Source of the DNA: an uncultured Lentisphaeria bacterium
Lineage (GTDB): Bacteria; Verrucomicrobiota; Lentisphaeria; Oligosphaerales; Oligosphaeraceae
Reading direction: 5' to 3'
Assembly: GCA_934661755.1 (NCBI GenBank)
Contig: CAKUJM010000011.1
Coordinates: 1 to 61,271, forward strand
Length of the DNA: 61,271 bases
Shown: piece after piece, positions 42,803-51,443 of the stretch
Position numbering within the stretch: the stretch's first letter is position 1
Layout of the letters: each line of letters begins with the position of its first letter
The notes under the pieces: model-generated
The model's input: the letters and a program-made list of their open reading frames with translations, nothing else
Database searches by the model: none
What the model was told of the DNA's origin: nothing
Translations under genes and position numbers: made by a program

Positions 42803-43834
42803 ATGCTGAAGGACAATCCGTTCATCCTGTTCTGCGTGCTGGCGATGGGCGCATTCGTGGCGGCGGCGGAGTCGCCGATCACCTTTGAAAACACGGTCTG
42901 CGCCTGGAAGATCGCGATGGTCGGCGAGGATGATCCGCCATCGCCGGTCTATTTCGCCGTCGCGGACAACGATCTGGTCGAGCAGTGCCTGCATCTGCTT
43001 CCGCCTGGCGACTACGCCGGCGTGCTGTTTGCATTCAATACCGCCAACAATTTCGACTGGCCGTGCACGAGCACCGGCGAGGTCTTCCATCGCGGCCAGG
43101 CGCAGTCGATTCCGGCGGGCAGGGAATACCGCTTCATCCTCTCATGGAAGCTGGCGGTCTACGTCGTTCCGGGAGAGGGCGGGCCGTCTTCGCATCTCTG
43201 CGAGTTGTCGCTGGCCGAGGGCGCCATGCCGGTCGCCAGCCGCCTGACGGTGGTGCGTGACCGCGACGGGATGCTGGTCGGGACCAGGCGTCCCGGCGAC
43301 GCCGCCGAGACCTTGCGCTTTTCCACCGATGGCGCCAGCGGCAAAGACGGTGGCGGCTACCAGCCGGTCTACTACACCATAACGCTGGAGTGCGCCGCCA
43401 GCGACCAGGCAAGCCAGCGCTATGCGCTCAGCCCGGGGTGGAATCTGGTCGGCATTCCATTCCTGAAGGTCACCGATGACGGCGGGCTTTTTGACGCCGG
43501 GCAAGTGCTGACCGCCGACACCCCGTGGCGGGCGGTGGCCGGAAAGGACGCGCTGGATTCTGGCGGCGCCTATTGGGTCTTCATCCCGGGTGCGGAAGGC
43601 GCGGAAATCACTCTCAAGGGCATCGCCGGCACTGGCGACGCGCCGCATTTCCGCCCGGCTGCGGGTTCTCGCTGGATGGCTGCGTCGTTGGTCGGGCAGT
43701 GGGATGAGGAGGGGAAGAAGTGGCAGGAGCCGTCGGCGGATGCCGCCGTACGGTGGCAATGGGATGCGGAGGCGCAAAGCATGGCGCCGTCGGCTGGAGT
43801 GCCGGCCATCGGGGTCGGATACTACCGCCGCTAG
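42803..43834 (+). CDS. Secreted protein with WNLVGIP motif, unknown function
   Basis: A 343-residue exported protein. The second in-frame ATG (42803) is preferred because the first (42782) lies upstream of the -10 box. The choice leaves a signal peptide PFILFCVLAMGAFVAAAES. Most of the protein is beta-rich. The part YALSPGWNLVGIPFLKV (about residue 217) is a short motif found in diverse exported proteins of unknown role. It is followed by a Trp-rich C-terminal region (WVFIPGAEGAEITLKGIAG). No enzyme motif is visible. It opens the cluster of four secreted genes. Confidence 0.6.
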   Translation: MLKDNPFILFCVLAMGAFVAAAESPITFENTVCAWKIAMVGEDDPPSPVYFAVADNDLVEQCLHLLPPGDYAGVLFAFNTANNFDWPCTSTGEVFHRGQAQSIPAGREYRFILSWKLAVYVVPGEGGPSSHLCELSLAEGAMPVASRLTVVRDRDGMLVGTRRPGDAAETLRFSTDGASGKDGGGYQPVYYTITLECAASDQASQRYALSPGWNLVGIPFLKVTDDGGLFDAGQVLTADTPWRAVAGKDALDSGGAYWVFIPGAEGAEITLKGIAGTGDAPHFRPAAGSRWMAASLVGQWDEEGKKWQEPSADAAVRWQWDAEAQSMAPSAGVPAIGVGYYRR

Positions 43835-44061
43835 CGTGGCGTCTTGTAAATCCGCCGGGAGCGCCCAGGTGCGTGGCGGCCATTTTCGGGCCAGCCCGGG
43901 CATGGCTGCGTTCCGCGCCCAAGCGGGCGAAAGTGGCGCGAAAATTTCCGTGGGTCTGCGGGATCGCATGCCGGCATTGGTTGTGAAGGCACTGCGATGT
44001 TAGGGGATAAGATGGTTTTAACATTCAAAAAAGGATGAACAACGGGAGGAAGACAGTACAA

Positions 44062-45324
44062 ATGAAAGGATTGATTGGCATATTGTGCACCGCAATCAGC
44101 GTGGCGTCCTTTGCGGCGCTGCCGCCATTCACGGTCGATGTGTGCGTGGGGGACAGCACTGAACCGACGATGAAATTCGGCGTGGCGGACGGCACCGCGG
44201 TCACCCATCCCATGCCGCCATTCTCCGGGATGTTCGGAGTCAAGGACTTCTATATCGATGGCGGCGACGGGGTCACCGGCGACATGAAGCGGCTCTCCGA
44301 GGACATCCGTGCCGACGGCGCCGATGAGCAGACCTGGGTCATTTGCTCGACCAATTCCAGCGCCAGGCTGACCTTCAGGAAGGGCGAAGGCGCCCCGGCC
44401 CTCTACTACTGGGATGCCAGGAACAACACGGCCGCGGAACTGCCCGAGACCCTGTCGGTCAAGGCCGGCCAGAACTACGCAATTTCGACCAGCAATGCCG
44501 TCGGGGCGCCGTCGGTGCAGCCCGATGAGTCGCACCCGTATGTCGGATTGCAGGAAGCCACCGGCGCGGACGGCAAGAAAATCTACACCAGCGTCCACGA
44601 GGTCGAGCTGAAGGATGCCGGAGACTTCATCCTCGCCTTCGCCCCCGACAACGAGGAACTCTATGTCATCTTCGGCGATGCCCTGGTCTACAAGCTGTCC
44701 GGCGGCAAGGCGGAAAAGGTCGCCGAGGCCGGCAAGGGCTGGAACTGCACCCTGGAGTATACCTCCGGAAACATGACCGATGTCACGTTCAATGACGACT
44801 TGACTGTCAGCTTCGGCGCCGCTGCCGACACCACGATCAGATTGACGGTCACCAGCAGCAATGGCAGCTGCAAGCAGATGGGATGCTACATCGCCCCGAA
44901 GGACGGCGTCACCGCGAATTCGCTCTATGCGCTGCGGGGTGCGGGCAAGGGCACCCTTGACTTCGATGGCGATGGCAAGATTTCCCAAATCGACGTCTTT
45001 TACTTTTACAACTTCCAGCCGTCGGCCGAGGCTGGCGTGGAGTGCACCGTGGAGGAGCTGTCGCCCTATACCGGCGTGACCGACCGGGGCTTGCTGCAGG
45101 CCGCGCTTGAAAATCTGCAGGACATGAGTGAAAACGGCTCCCTTGACTTTGATGGCGATGGCAAGATTTCCCAAAGCGACGTCTTTTACTTTTACAACTT
45201 CCAGCCGGCGGCCGAGGCTGGCGTGGAGTGCACCGTGGAGGAGCTGGCGCCCTATACCGGTGTGACTGATAACGGCTTGCTGCAGACGGTACTTGAAATC
45301 CTGATGGATTTTGCGGAGGAGTAG
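44062..45324 (+). CDS. Secreted protein with two dockerin-like EF-hand repeats
   Basis: A 420-residue exported protein with a signal peptide (LIGILCTAISVASFAA). The GGGAGG ribosome-binding site fixes the start at 44062 rather than 44035. Residues about 30-295 are a beta-rich domain of unknown family. The C-terminus has two 62-residue repeats, each with a calcium-loop LDFDGDGKISQxDVF that fits the dockerin/EF-hand pattern (Asp at 1, 3, 5 and 12; Ser at 9). YFYNFQ then takes the place of the usual dockerin helix. The repeats differ by few residues. A cohesin-binding or calcium-stabilised anchoring role is possible, but no cohesin is seen here. Confidence 0.65.
   Translation: MKGLIGILCTAISVASFAALPPFTVDVCVGDSTEPTMKFGVADGTAVTHPMPPFSGMFGVKDFYIDGGDGVTGDMKRLSEDIRADGADEQTWVICSTNSSARLTFRKGEGAPALYYWDARNNTAAELPETLSVKAGQNYAISTSNAVGAPSVQPDESHPYVGLQEATGADGKKIYTSVHEVELKDAGDFILAFAPDNEELYVIFGDALVYKLSGGKAEKVAEAGKGWNCTLEYTSGNMTDVTFNDDLTVSFGAAADTTIRLTVTSSNGSCKQMGCYIAPKDGVTANSLYALRGAGKGTLDFDGDGKISQIDVFYFYNFQPSAEAGVECTVEELSPYTGVTDRGLLQAALENLQDMSENGSLDFDGDGKISQSDVFYFYNFQPAAEAGVECTVEELAPYTGVTDNGLLQTVLEILMDFAEE
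44956..45285 (+). repeat. 186-bp internal duplication (dockerin-like unit)
   Basis: Segments 44956-45099 and 45142-45285 are nearly identical at DNA level with an offset of 186 bp (62 codons). Only about a dozen mismatches are visible over 144 bp, which indicates a fairly recent tandem duplication of the EF-hand unit. Confidence 0.85.
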
Positions 45325-45397
45325 CCCGGCCGTATCTTTTGGAACTTTCACATTCTCGATTTTGCACATGGTAGTCTCGCAGGGGAGAAATAAACAA

Positions 45398-48300
45398 ATG
45401 AAGAACAAGTTCGACAGGCTTTGGGCATGGCTTGGCAGGTCTGCCATGCTTATGGTGGTTTTGGCGGCATGCCAGCAGGCCTCCGCGAAGTGGACTGTGA
45501 GGACGCAGTCCGGTTCAATTATCAACGGGCAACCCGTGGTCGGCAAGTATATCGAGGGGCTTTCTGAAAAGGGCTTCCTGCGCTTTTACCTGACGACTGA
45601 TGAAAATTTCGTAACCTCGCTGACGGCATATCTCGAACGCAGTGATGACATGGTCTGGACGGAGGTCGTCTATAATCCCGACGTGGTCGTGGAAGGGGCC
45701 GTGACTCCGATTCTGAATTCGAAAAGAATGAGGGTCGGAGTCAGCACTCCGGAAAGGCCGGTCGGGGCGCTGATCGAGGCAAAGCCAAATGTGGAGCAAC
45801 TGGTGCTGACCGCCTATTACACCTTCAGCAACCCGCCCGCGCTGGCAGGCAGCGCAAATGCGGCCTTGTTCAATGTGCAGGATGGCTGGAGCAAGAAAAC
45901 TGCCAGTGATGTGACAAAGTATTCGGTGGATGACGGCTCCATTGAGATCATTGCCGATCCGGGGACGGTTGTCCAGAGGTCGTTTGAGATCGTCGCCAAC
46001 GGGATGATCCAGGCGGATGAGGATGACGCGGTGTCGCCGTCATCAGTCATGGTGGATCCCAATGACGCGCCCTTTGCCTCCAAGGGCTGGGACAATGGCC
46101 AGGGTGCCATGGTGCCCGTCACCTCGGGCGTGGAGTTCACCAGCGCGAAATGGAAGAATGACGGGGCGACCGAAGGCGATTGCACCGATGCCTATGGCGA
46201 GCTGGCCGTCGGCACCGACGGCAGGATTGCGTTCACGCCGCGCCGCTACTGGTATGGCAAGACTGACACGGTGGTGGCCACCGCCAAATGGAGCGGCAGC
46301 GCCGAGACCGTGCAGGTCGAGTTCCAGATCAACGTCCAGCCGGTGGTGACGCCCATCGACGTGATGGTGTCCAAGAACAGCGGCGATTTCAACTGGAATG
46401 AGAACGGCCAGGTGCATGGCGTGTACAGCCCGTCGCTGAAGTTTGACTTCGCCGATTACGATGGCGGAGAGTGGACGAGCTACAACAAATGTGCGCTCAA
46501 ATGGTATGACAATGACGGCAGCTACGGCCTTGCCTTCAAATTCCCGAATGTCCCCGCGGAAACTGCCACCCGCGTGCCAATCGGCGATGGCGATGGCAGG
46601 ATCTGCGTCACCGAGGTTTCCGGCGACATCATCATCACCGGCTGGGATAGAAAGGAAGGCGTCATCGGCTTTGACGTCGTGTCGCATCCGAACCGCGTCC
46701 GCAGCGGCAAGCTCTCCTTTGAGATCGGCGACGGCGGCGACCATGGCGCCAAGCTCGATGTGCGCGACGGCCACGGCGCCGCGGTGGTCGCGATCAACGA
46801 CGTGGACCGCCTCCCGAGCGCCCCGGACGCGCTCAAATATGACAACGACACCAACGCCATCAAGGCCGGCGAGACGATAATTGCCGACAGCGAGGTGCTG
46901 GGAGTCGATCCCGACGGCGACATCTGCCTCACCCTCTACCGGTGGTACGCCAAGGACAAGGGTGACAGCAGCTTCGGCGACCCCAGCAGCTGGAGCCTCG
47001 TCAGGACCAGGCTGGCCGGCGTCAAGGGCACGACGTACTATTTCGAAGTCATCGGCATGACCCAGCCATATGACGATGACGAGACGGCAACCTCCGCGAC
47101 GCGTCGCATCCAAACCGAAGTCACCGTCAGGAACTCCGAGCCGGCGCTGGCGGCCGCCAGCGGCAATATCTTCATCCAGCGCAACAAGGGTGCCGCCGGC
47201 GAGCGCAAGGGGAGCCTCGAGATCCCCTTCTCCGATGCCGACGGCTGGCAGGATGTCCTGCTGATCGCCTCGCAGGAGAACGCCGTCATCAGCACGGTTG
47301 TGGGCGAGGGCGGTATCAATGGCTCCGCCACCCTGGAGCTCGTTGGCGACGGCAACAACGGCAGGATCAAGATCGAGTACACCATCCCCGAGAATTTCGC
47401 CGACACCGACGATGCCACCGACACGCTGACCTTCCGGGTCGGCGACAAGGGTGACGACAATGGCATCCATGCCTATGCCGATGTCACCATCACTGTGGAC
47501 TACAAGCAGAATCCGGTTCCGAAAGTCACCTGGGAGGCAATCGCCGCCGTGGACGAGGTCGACGGGGATGGCAATCCCTCCAGCTTCGATGTCACCTTCG
47601 AAGCCACCGACGGGCAGGTCTTCCCGGCGGGCGTCAAGGCCTGGGAGGTCGTGATGCCGGCTGTCTGGCCGGCCGCCGAGCTGGTTGGCGAGGCTGCCGT
47701 CGGCTCGGTTTCGGAAGGGACCTGGTCTGGCAGGGCGACTTACAGATTCACCACCATTGGCTACGACACCATCAGCGGCGCGCCGCGTCCGGCGTCCAGA
47801 AGTTTCACCGCCAAGGTCAGGGTCCAGGACGCCTTCACCGGTGCCTGGGGTGAATACCCGATCGAGATCACGGTCAACGACGTCGATCGCAAGCCGGAAG
47901 GCACTGCCGAGATCGCCTTCGAAAGCGAGTCCGTCAAATACGGCGATACTGTCAAGGTGGCCGGCACCAGCGGCGTGACCGATCCGGACGGCGACGAAGT
48001 CAGCTACGAATACCACTGGTCCTACATGACTCCGGACAGCGAGGAGCTGGTCGATGCCAGCCATGTCGGCGACAGTTTTGCCAACGATGCCGTGGTCATC
48101 AAGGGCAACAAGATCGTCGTCAAGGCCAAGGCGGTCACCACTCCGTATGAGGAGGCCGCGTCGGCAGTCACCGCCGACTTCCTGGGAAGCGCCCAGGTCG
48201 AGGTCGGCAATACCGACCCGTATATCAGCCAGGTCGCCGACGGCCCGGTGAATGACGATCCCGCCGCCGAGGTGAGATACGCCATTGAGGTCGGGCAGCA

Positions 48301-50179
48301 GGACAGCGTCGAGCCGCTGGTGGTTGGCGTCAAGGCCGTGGATCCGGATGTCGATGCGCAGCGCGACACCCTCAGCTTCTCCCTGGACAAGACCGGCTGG
48401 GACGAGTCCGAGCATGGCACGGTCACCATCGACGCCGATACCGGCGTCATCACCGTCGTTCTGCCGAAGGACTACAACAACGCGGCTTCGGACGACAAGC
48501 CGTCGGTGAAGGTGATGGTGTCGGATGCGCAATCCGCCGCAACCAACAGCGCGATCATCTCGCTGTCGGTCAGCGAAAAGAACCTGCCGCCGGTGGTGAA
48601 GGTCAAGGACCTCTATGTCCTGCCGGCGGATCTGGGGGTGGCGAAGGAGGTCACCTTCGATGTCGACATGGGCGGCAAGTACGAGTCGGAACAGCAGATC
48701 ACGGCGGCGACAGTCGAGGTGATCGAGGGGATCGACATCTTCGAGGTGGTGCCATCAGCCGTCGCCCCGACGGAGAACGCCCCCTCCGGCAACCTGCAGC
48801 TCACCTACACGGTCAAGGGTGACGCGCCGTTGGGCAGCAGCGCCAAGGTCAAGGTGACGGTGACTGACAACGGCACCACCAATGGCGTGGAGGATTTCAA
48901 GACCTCGGACGAGTACGTCTTCTCGATCTTCGTCGGCGCGACGCCGTGGTATCCGATCATCAGCTTCACCTGCGTCGATCCGGCCGCCCATCAGGAAGGC
49001 CACGCGGTTGTGCTGGCCGCGGATGGCGTCGGCGAGCATGAGCTGGTGATCCGCTCGATTGACGGCGAAACCGTGACCGTGAAGCCGGCGGACTACGCCC
49101 GCATCGGCCATCCGGGGTACATGCCGAATGCCGAAGTGTCGGCGCAGTTCTACGTCTACACCGTCAAGGACGGCCGTGGCGAACAGTGTGCGGACGGCGT
49201 CCGGATCGCCATTCCGGACTACGATGTGCCGGGCGAAGCCACCGCCATCAGCGATCCGGTCACCGCCGACGGGGATGGTATCTTCACGTTGCCGGAGATC
49301 AACGTCCCGATGGCCAAGGAGTACAAGCTGGAGATCGTGACCGGCGACGGCACGGTCGTCCTGGAGCAGGATGGCGGCTTCAATCCTGATGGCAACGGCA
49401 TGATCGTCCCGTCCATCCCCGCCCAGGAGATGCAGCTGACCAAGGCCGGCCAGTACAAGGTGGTGGTCACCGGCATCAACCCGAAGGGCGAGGGCGAGGC
49501 CACCATGCTTGGGTTTGTCATCACCGTCCCGAATGACAACGACGAGGAGCTGGCATGGCCGGCGGACGGCGAGTTCCTGCCGGCGTCCGGCGCGATCCTG
49601 CACAATGCGTCGGTGAACTTCTCCTGGCCGTCAGCGCGCGGCGCCCGCAGCTATGACCTGGTGGTCTTCAATCCCAACGGCACCGTCTTCAAGCGCCTCA
49701 ATGGCCTGACCTCGCTCAATGCCAAGGTCGATCTGGCCATGGATGAGAACAAGCCGCTGGTATACAGCTGGTATGTCCAGGCCAATGGCAAGGACAGCAC
49801 CCTCTCCAGCGGCGACCGCACCCTGACGCTTTCCAAGCGCACCGACGGCGTGGTCATCACCGGCGTCCGCAAGCATGGCGACGGCATCCTCTTCTCCATC
49901 GACGGGCAGCTGGATGCGGATGCCAGGATCGTGGTGGAGTACCAGTACTACACCATGGGCGGCAGCCAGCGCTGGTTCAACAACGAGATGGTCATCGCGC
50001 AGGTTGTGCCGTCCACGGACAGCGTCTCCGGCGGGTTCCTGCTGGAATCCATCTCCGATGCCGATGACGGGGTCGTGGCCGTGGTCGCCGAGAATGGCGT
50101 CGACTACATTGCCATCCGTTACACCATCAATGGCGGCAAGCCGACCGACTGGGCGATCTACCAGGTGGATCAGCAGTAG
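45398..50179 (+). CDS. Giant surface protein with cadherin/Ig-like repeats
   Basis: A 1593-residue exported protein. AGGGGAG, 10 bp upstream, sets the ATG at 45398. The signal MLMVVLAAC gives a possible lipobox (Cys25), although signal peptidase I cleavage after ASA is also possible. The body is a string of Asp/Gly-rich beta-sandwich repeats with calcium-type linkers (DVDRLPSAPDAL, DPDGDEVSYEY, AVDPDVDAQRD), as in cadherin or VCBS adhesins. Near the C-terminus is a fibronectin-III-like stretch (SVNFSWPSARGARSYDLVVF). There is no transmembrane anchor at the C-terminus. A following outer-membrane barrel gene may help display it. Confidence 0.7.
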   Translation: MKNKFDRLWAWLGRSAMLMVVLAACQQASAKWTVRTQSGSIINGQPVVGKYIEGLSEKGFLRFYLTTDENFVTSLTAYLERSDDMVWTEVVYNPDVVVEGAVTPILNSKRMRVGVSTPERPVGALIEAKPNVEQLVLTAYYTFSNPPALAGSANAALFNVQDGWSKKTASDVTKYSVDDGSIEIIADPGTVVQRSFEIVANGMIQADEDDAVSPSSVMVDPNDAPFASKGWDNGQGAMVPVTSGVEFTSAKWKNDGATEGDCTDAYGELAVGTDGRIAFTPRRYWYGKTDTVVATAKWSGSAETVQVEFQINVQPVVTPIDVMVSKNSGDFNWNENGQVHGVYSPSLKFDFADYDGGEWTSYNKCALKWYDNDGSYGLAFKFPNVPAETATRVPIGDGDGRICVTEVSGDIIITGWDRKEGVIGFDVVSHPNRVRSGKLSFEIGDGGDHGAKLDVRDGHGAAVVAINDVDRLPSAPDALKYDNDTNAIKAGETIIADSEVLGVDPDGDICLTLYRWYAKDKGDSSFGDPSSWSLVRTRLAGVKGTTYYFEVIGMTQPYDDDETATSATRRIQTEVTVRNSEPALAAASGNIFIQRNKGAAGERKGSLEIPFSDADGWQDVLLIASQENAVISTVVGEGGINGSATLELVGDGNNGRIKIEYTIPENFADTDDATDTLTFRVGDKGDDNGIHAYADVTITVDYKQNPVPKVTWEAIAAVDEVDGDGNPSSFDVTFEATDGQVFPAGVKAWEVVMPAVWPAAELVGEAAVGSVSEGTWSGRATYRFTTIGYDTISGAPRPASRSFTAKVRVQDAFTGAWGEYPIEITVNDVDRKPEGTAEIAFESESVKYGDTVKVAGTSGVTDPDGDEVSYEYHWSYMTPDSEELVDASHVGDSFANDAVVIKGNKIVVKAKAVTTPYEEAASAVTADFLGSAQVEVGNTDPYISQVADGPVNDDPAAEVRYAIEVGQQDSVEPLVVGVKAVDPDVDAQRDTLSFSLDKTGWDESEHGTVTIDADTGVITVVLPKDYNNAASDDKPSVKVMVSDAQSAATNSAIISLSVSEKNLPPVVKVKDLYVLPADLGVAKEVTFDVDMGGKYESEQQITAATVEVIEGIDIFEVVPSAVAPTENAPSGNLQLTYTVKGDAPLGSSAKVKVTVTDNGTTNGVEDFKTSDEYVFSIFVGATPWYPIISFTCVDPAAHQEGHAVVLAADGVGEHELVIRSIDGETVTVKPADYARIGHPGYMPNAEVSAQFYVYTVKDGRGEQCADGVRIAIPDYDVPGEATAISDPVTADGDGIFTLPEINVPMAKEYKLEIVTGDGTVVLEQDGGFNPDGNGMIVPSIPAQEMQLTKAGQYKVVVTGINPKGEGEATMLGFVITVPNDNDEELAWPADGEFLPASGAILHNASVNFSWPSARGARSYDLVVFNPNGTVFKRLNGLTSLNAKVDLAMDENKPLVYSWYVQANGKDSTLSSGDRTLTLSKRTDGVVITGVRKHGDGILFSIDGQLDADARIVVEYQYYTMGGSQRWFNNEMVIAQVVPSTDSVSGGFLLESISDADDGVVAVVAENGVDYIAIRYTINGGKPTDWAIYQVDQQ

Positions 50180-50186
50180 TCGTGTT

Positions 50187-50211
50187 CCGCCTCCCCGGCG
50201 AGGGGAGGCGG
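50187..50211 (+). repeat. REP-like hairpin repeat, copy 2, at giant-gene 3' end
   Basis: CCGCCTCCCC (50187-50196) and GGGGAGGCGG (50202-50211) form a perfect 10-bp stem, starting 7 bp after the giant-gene stop codon. It is the same family and the same orientation relative to the gene as 149-167. Confidence 0.7.
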
Positions 50212-50338
50212 CGCCGGCGGATGCGGAGGCTGGGCGGGCGATCGGGGGTGCGCAATGCGCATTTCCCGGCGTCCCCGGCCTCGGCGGCTGCGCCACCTTT
50301 TCAATTGCAATGGAGGCAATAACAAAGAGGAAACAACC

Positions 50339-51355
50339 ATGACCTTCCTATACAAGAGCGCAATTTCAGTTTTGTCGATGCTTACGGCATTGGGGGTGTG
50401 CGCCGCGGATGCCGCGATGCAGCCGGAGAGCGAACCGGTGGCGGTGCCGGAGGCTGCCGAGCCGGTGGTGGCGGAGTATTCCTCCGACTGGCATCTCTCG
50501 GCGGGGATCTCATACCGCAAGTTCCGGTCAGCGCATTTCAAGAGCGCGTCGTCGGGGTCGTTCTCCGGCATGCTGGTCACTGATGGCGGCATGGCGGATC
50601 CTTCCTCCCAGGAGGCGCTGAAGAAAGCCTGGCAGGAGCGGGGCTATCCGCTCACCCCGGGGGGAATCCCCCGCGTGCTCAATTTTGCCGATTACACCGG
50701 CGGCAGCGTCAGTGGCAGCGGCAGCTATGTCACCCGCGAACGGCTGGCGCCGGTATTGGGGCTTTCCACCGACATCTGGAATGACGGCGCCCTGTCGCTG
50801 GCATTTGTCACCAACTTCCAGTTCTTCAATATGAACAGCGGCAGCAGCGCCAGCGGCGGATCGGTCGGACGTCTGGACGTCTACGGCCATGCGGTCTCAT
50901 ACAATCACAACGGCGTATTTGATGTCAATGCCAACCGGCCATTCCCCGCGGTGGGCAATGCCGACGGCAAGATCAATGCGGTGGCGCGGACCAAGTTCGA
51001 CATGCAGCTGTATGTCTTCGATCTCGGGCTGAGCCTGGGATATGACTTTGACAGCGGCGTCCGCGCCTACCTGTCTGCCGGTCCGACCATCTCGATTGCG
51101 GACATGGAGTCCCATTCCTTCGCCGCGGTCACCTCCAACGGCACCCGCATCGCCGGCGGCAGCGGACGCGACAATGACGTCGAGTTCAACTTCGGCCTCT
51201 ATGCGGCCGCGGGCGCCAGCTTCTGGTTCAACGAGAGCTATGGCATTTCCGCGGAGGTGCGCTACGACAATGGCTTCGGCAATGTCGATACCCATTATGC
51301 CAGCCAGTCCCTGGACAGCTGGGGCGGCGTCATCAAGCTGAATACGCGATTCTAG
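50339..51355 (+). CDS. Outer-membrane beta-barrel protein
   Basis: A 338-residue exported protein with a signal peptide (AISVLSMLTALGVCAADA). After an Ala/Pro/Glu-rich linker the sequence alternates polar and hydrophobic residues in many short strands (WHLSAGISYRKFRSA; LSLAFVTNFQFFNM; LGLSLGYDFDSGVRAYLSAG) and ends LNTRF, with a terminal Phe, as in BAM-inserted barrels of 8-12 strands. A GAGG motif is 8 bp before the ATG. It may be the membrane partner of the preceding giant protein, but it lacks POTRA or secretion-domain features. Confidence 0.7.
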   Translation: MTFLYKSAISVLSMLTALGVCAADAAMQPESEPVAVPEAAEPVVAEYSSDWHLSAGISYRKFRSAHFKSASSGSFSGMLVTDGGMADPSSQEALKKAWQERGYPLTPGGIPRVLNFADYTGGSVSGSGSYVTRERLAPVLGLSTDIWNDGALSLAFVTNFQFFNMNSGSSASGGSVGRLDVYGHAVSYNHNGVFDVNANRPFPAVGNADGKINAVARTKFDMQLYVFDLGLSLGYDFDSGVRAYLSAGPTISIADMESHSFAAVTSNGTRIAGGSGRDNDVEFNFGLYAAAGASFWFNESYGISAEVRYDNGFGNVDTHYASQSLDSWGGVIKLNTRF

Positions 51356-51364
51356 CGAACGGCG

Positions 51365-51374
51365 GATAACGGAG
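51365..51374 (+). repeat. GATAACGGAG word, single copy
   Basis: One copy of the 10-bp word lies 10 bp after the barrel gene stop. AACGGAGG here pairs with CCTCCGTT at about 51429-51436, giving a dyad across the gap between the convergent barrel and lyase genes. Confidence 0.5.
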
Positions 51375-51443
51375 GTGCGTGCCGGCCCTCAATGCCTTGC
51401 CGGGCGTTGGCAGGCATTTCGGCGCGTCCTCCGTTGCCCTCCG

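Noticed and set aside
46043..48532. 829-codon minus-strand open frame inside the giant surface gene
   Set aside because: The plus-strand protein has a signal peptide, repeats and regular domains; the antisense frame is Asp/Val/Gly/His-rich shadow without domains.
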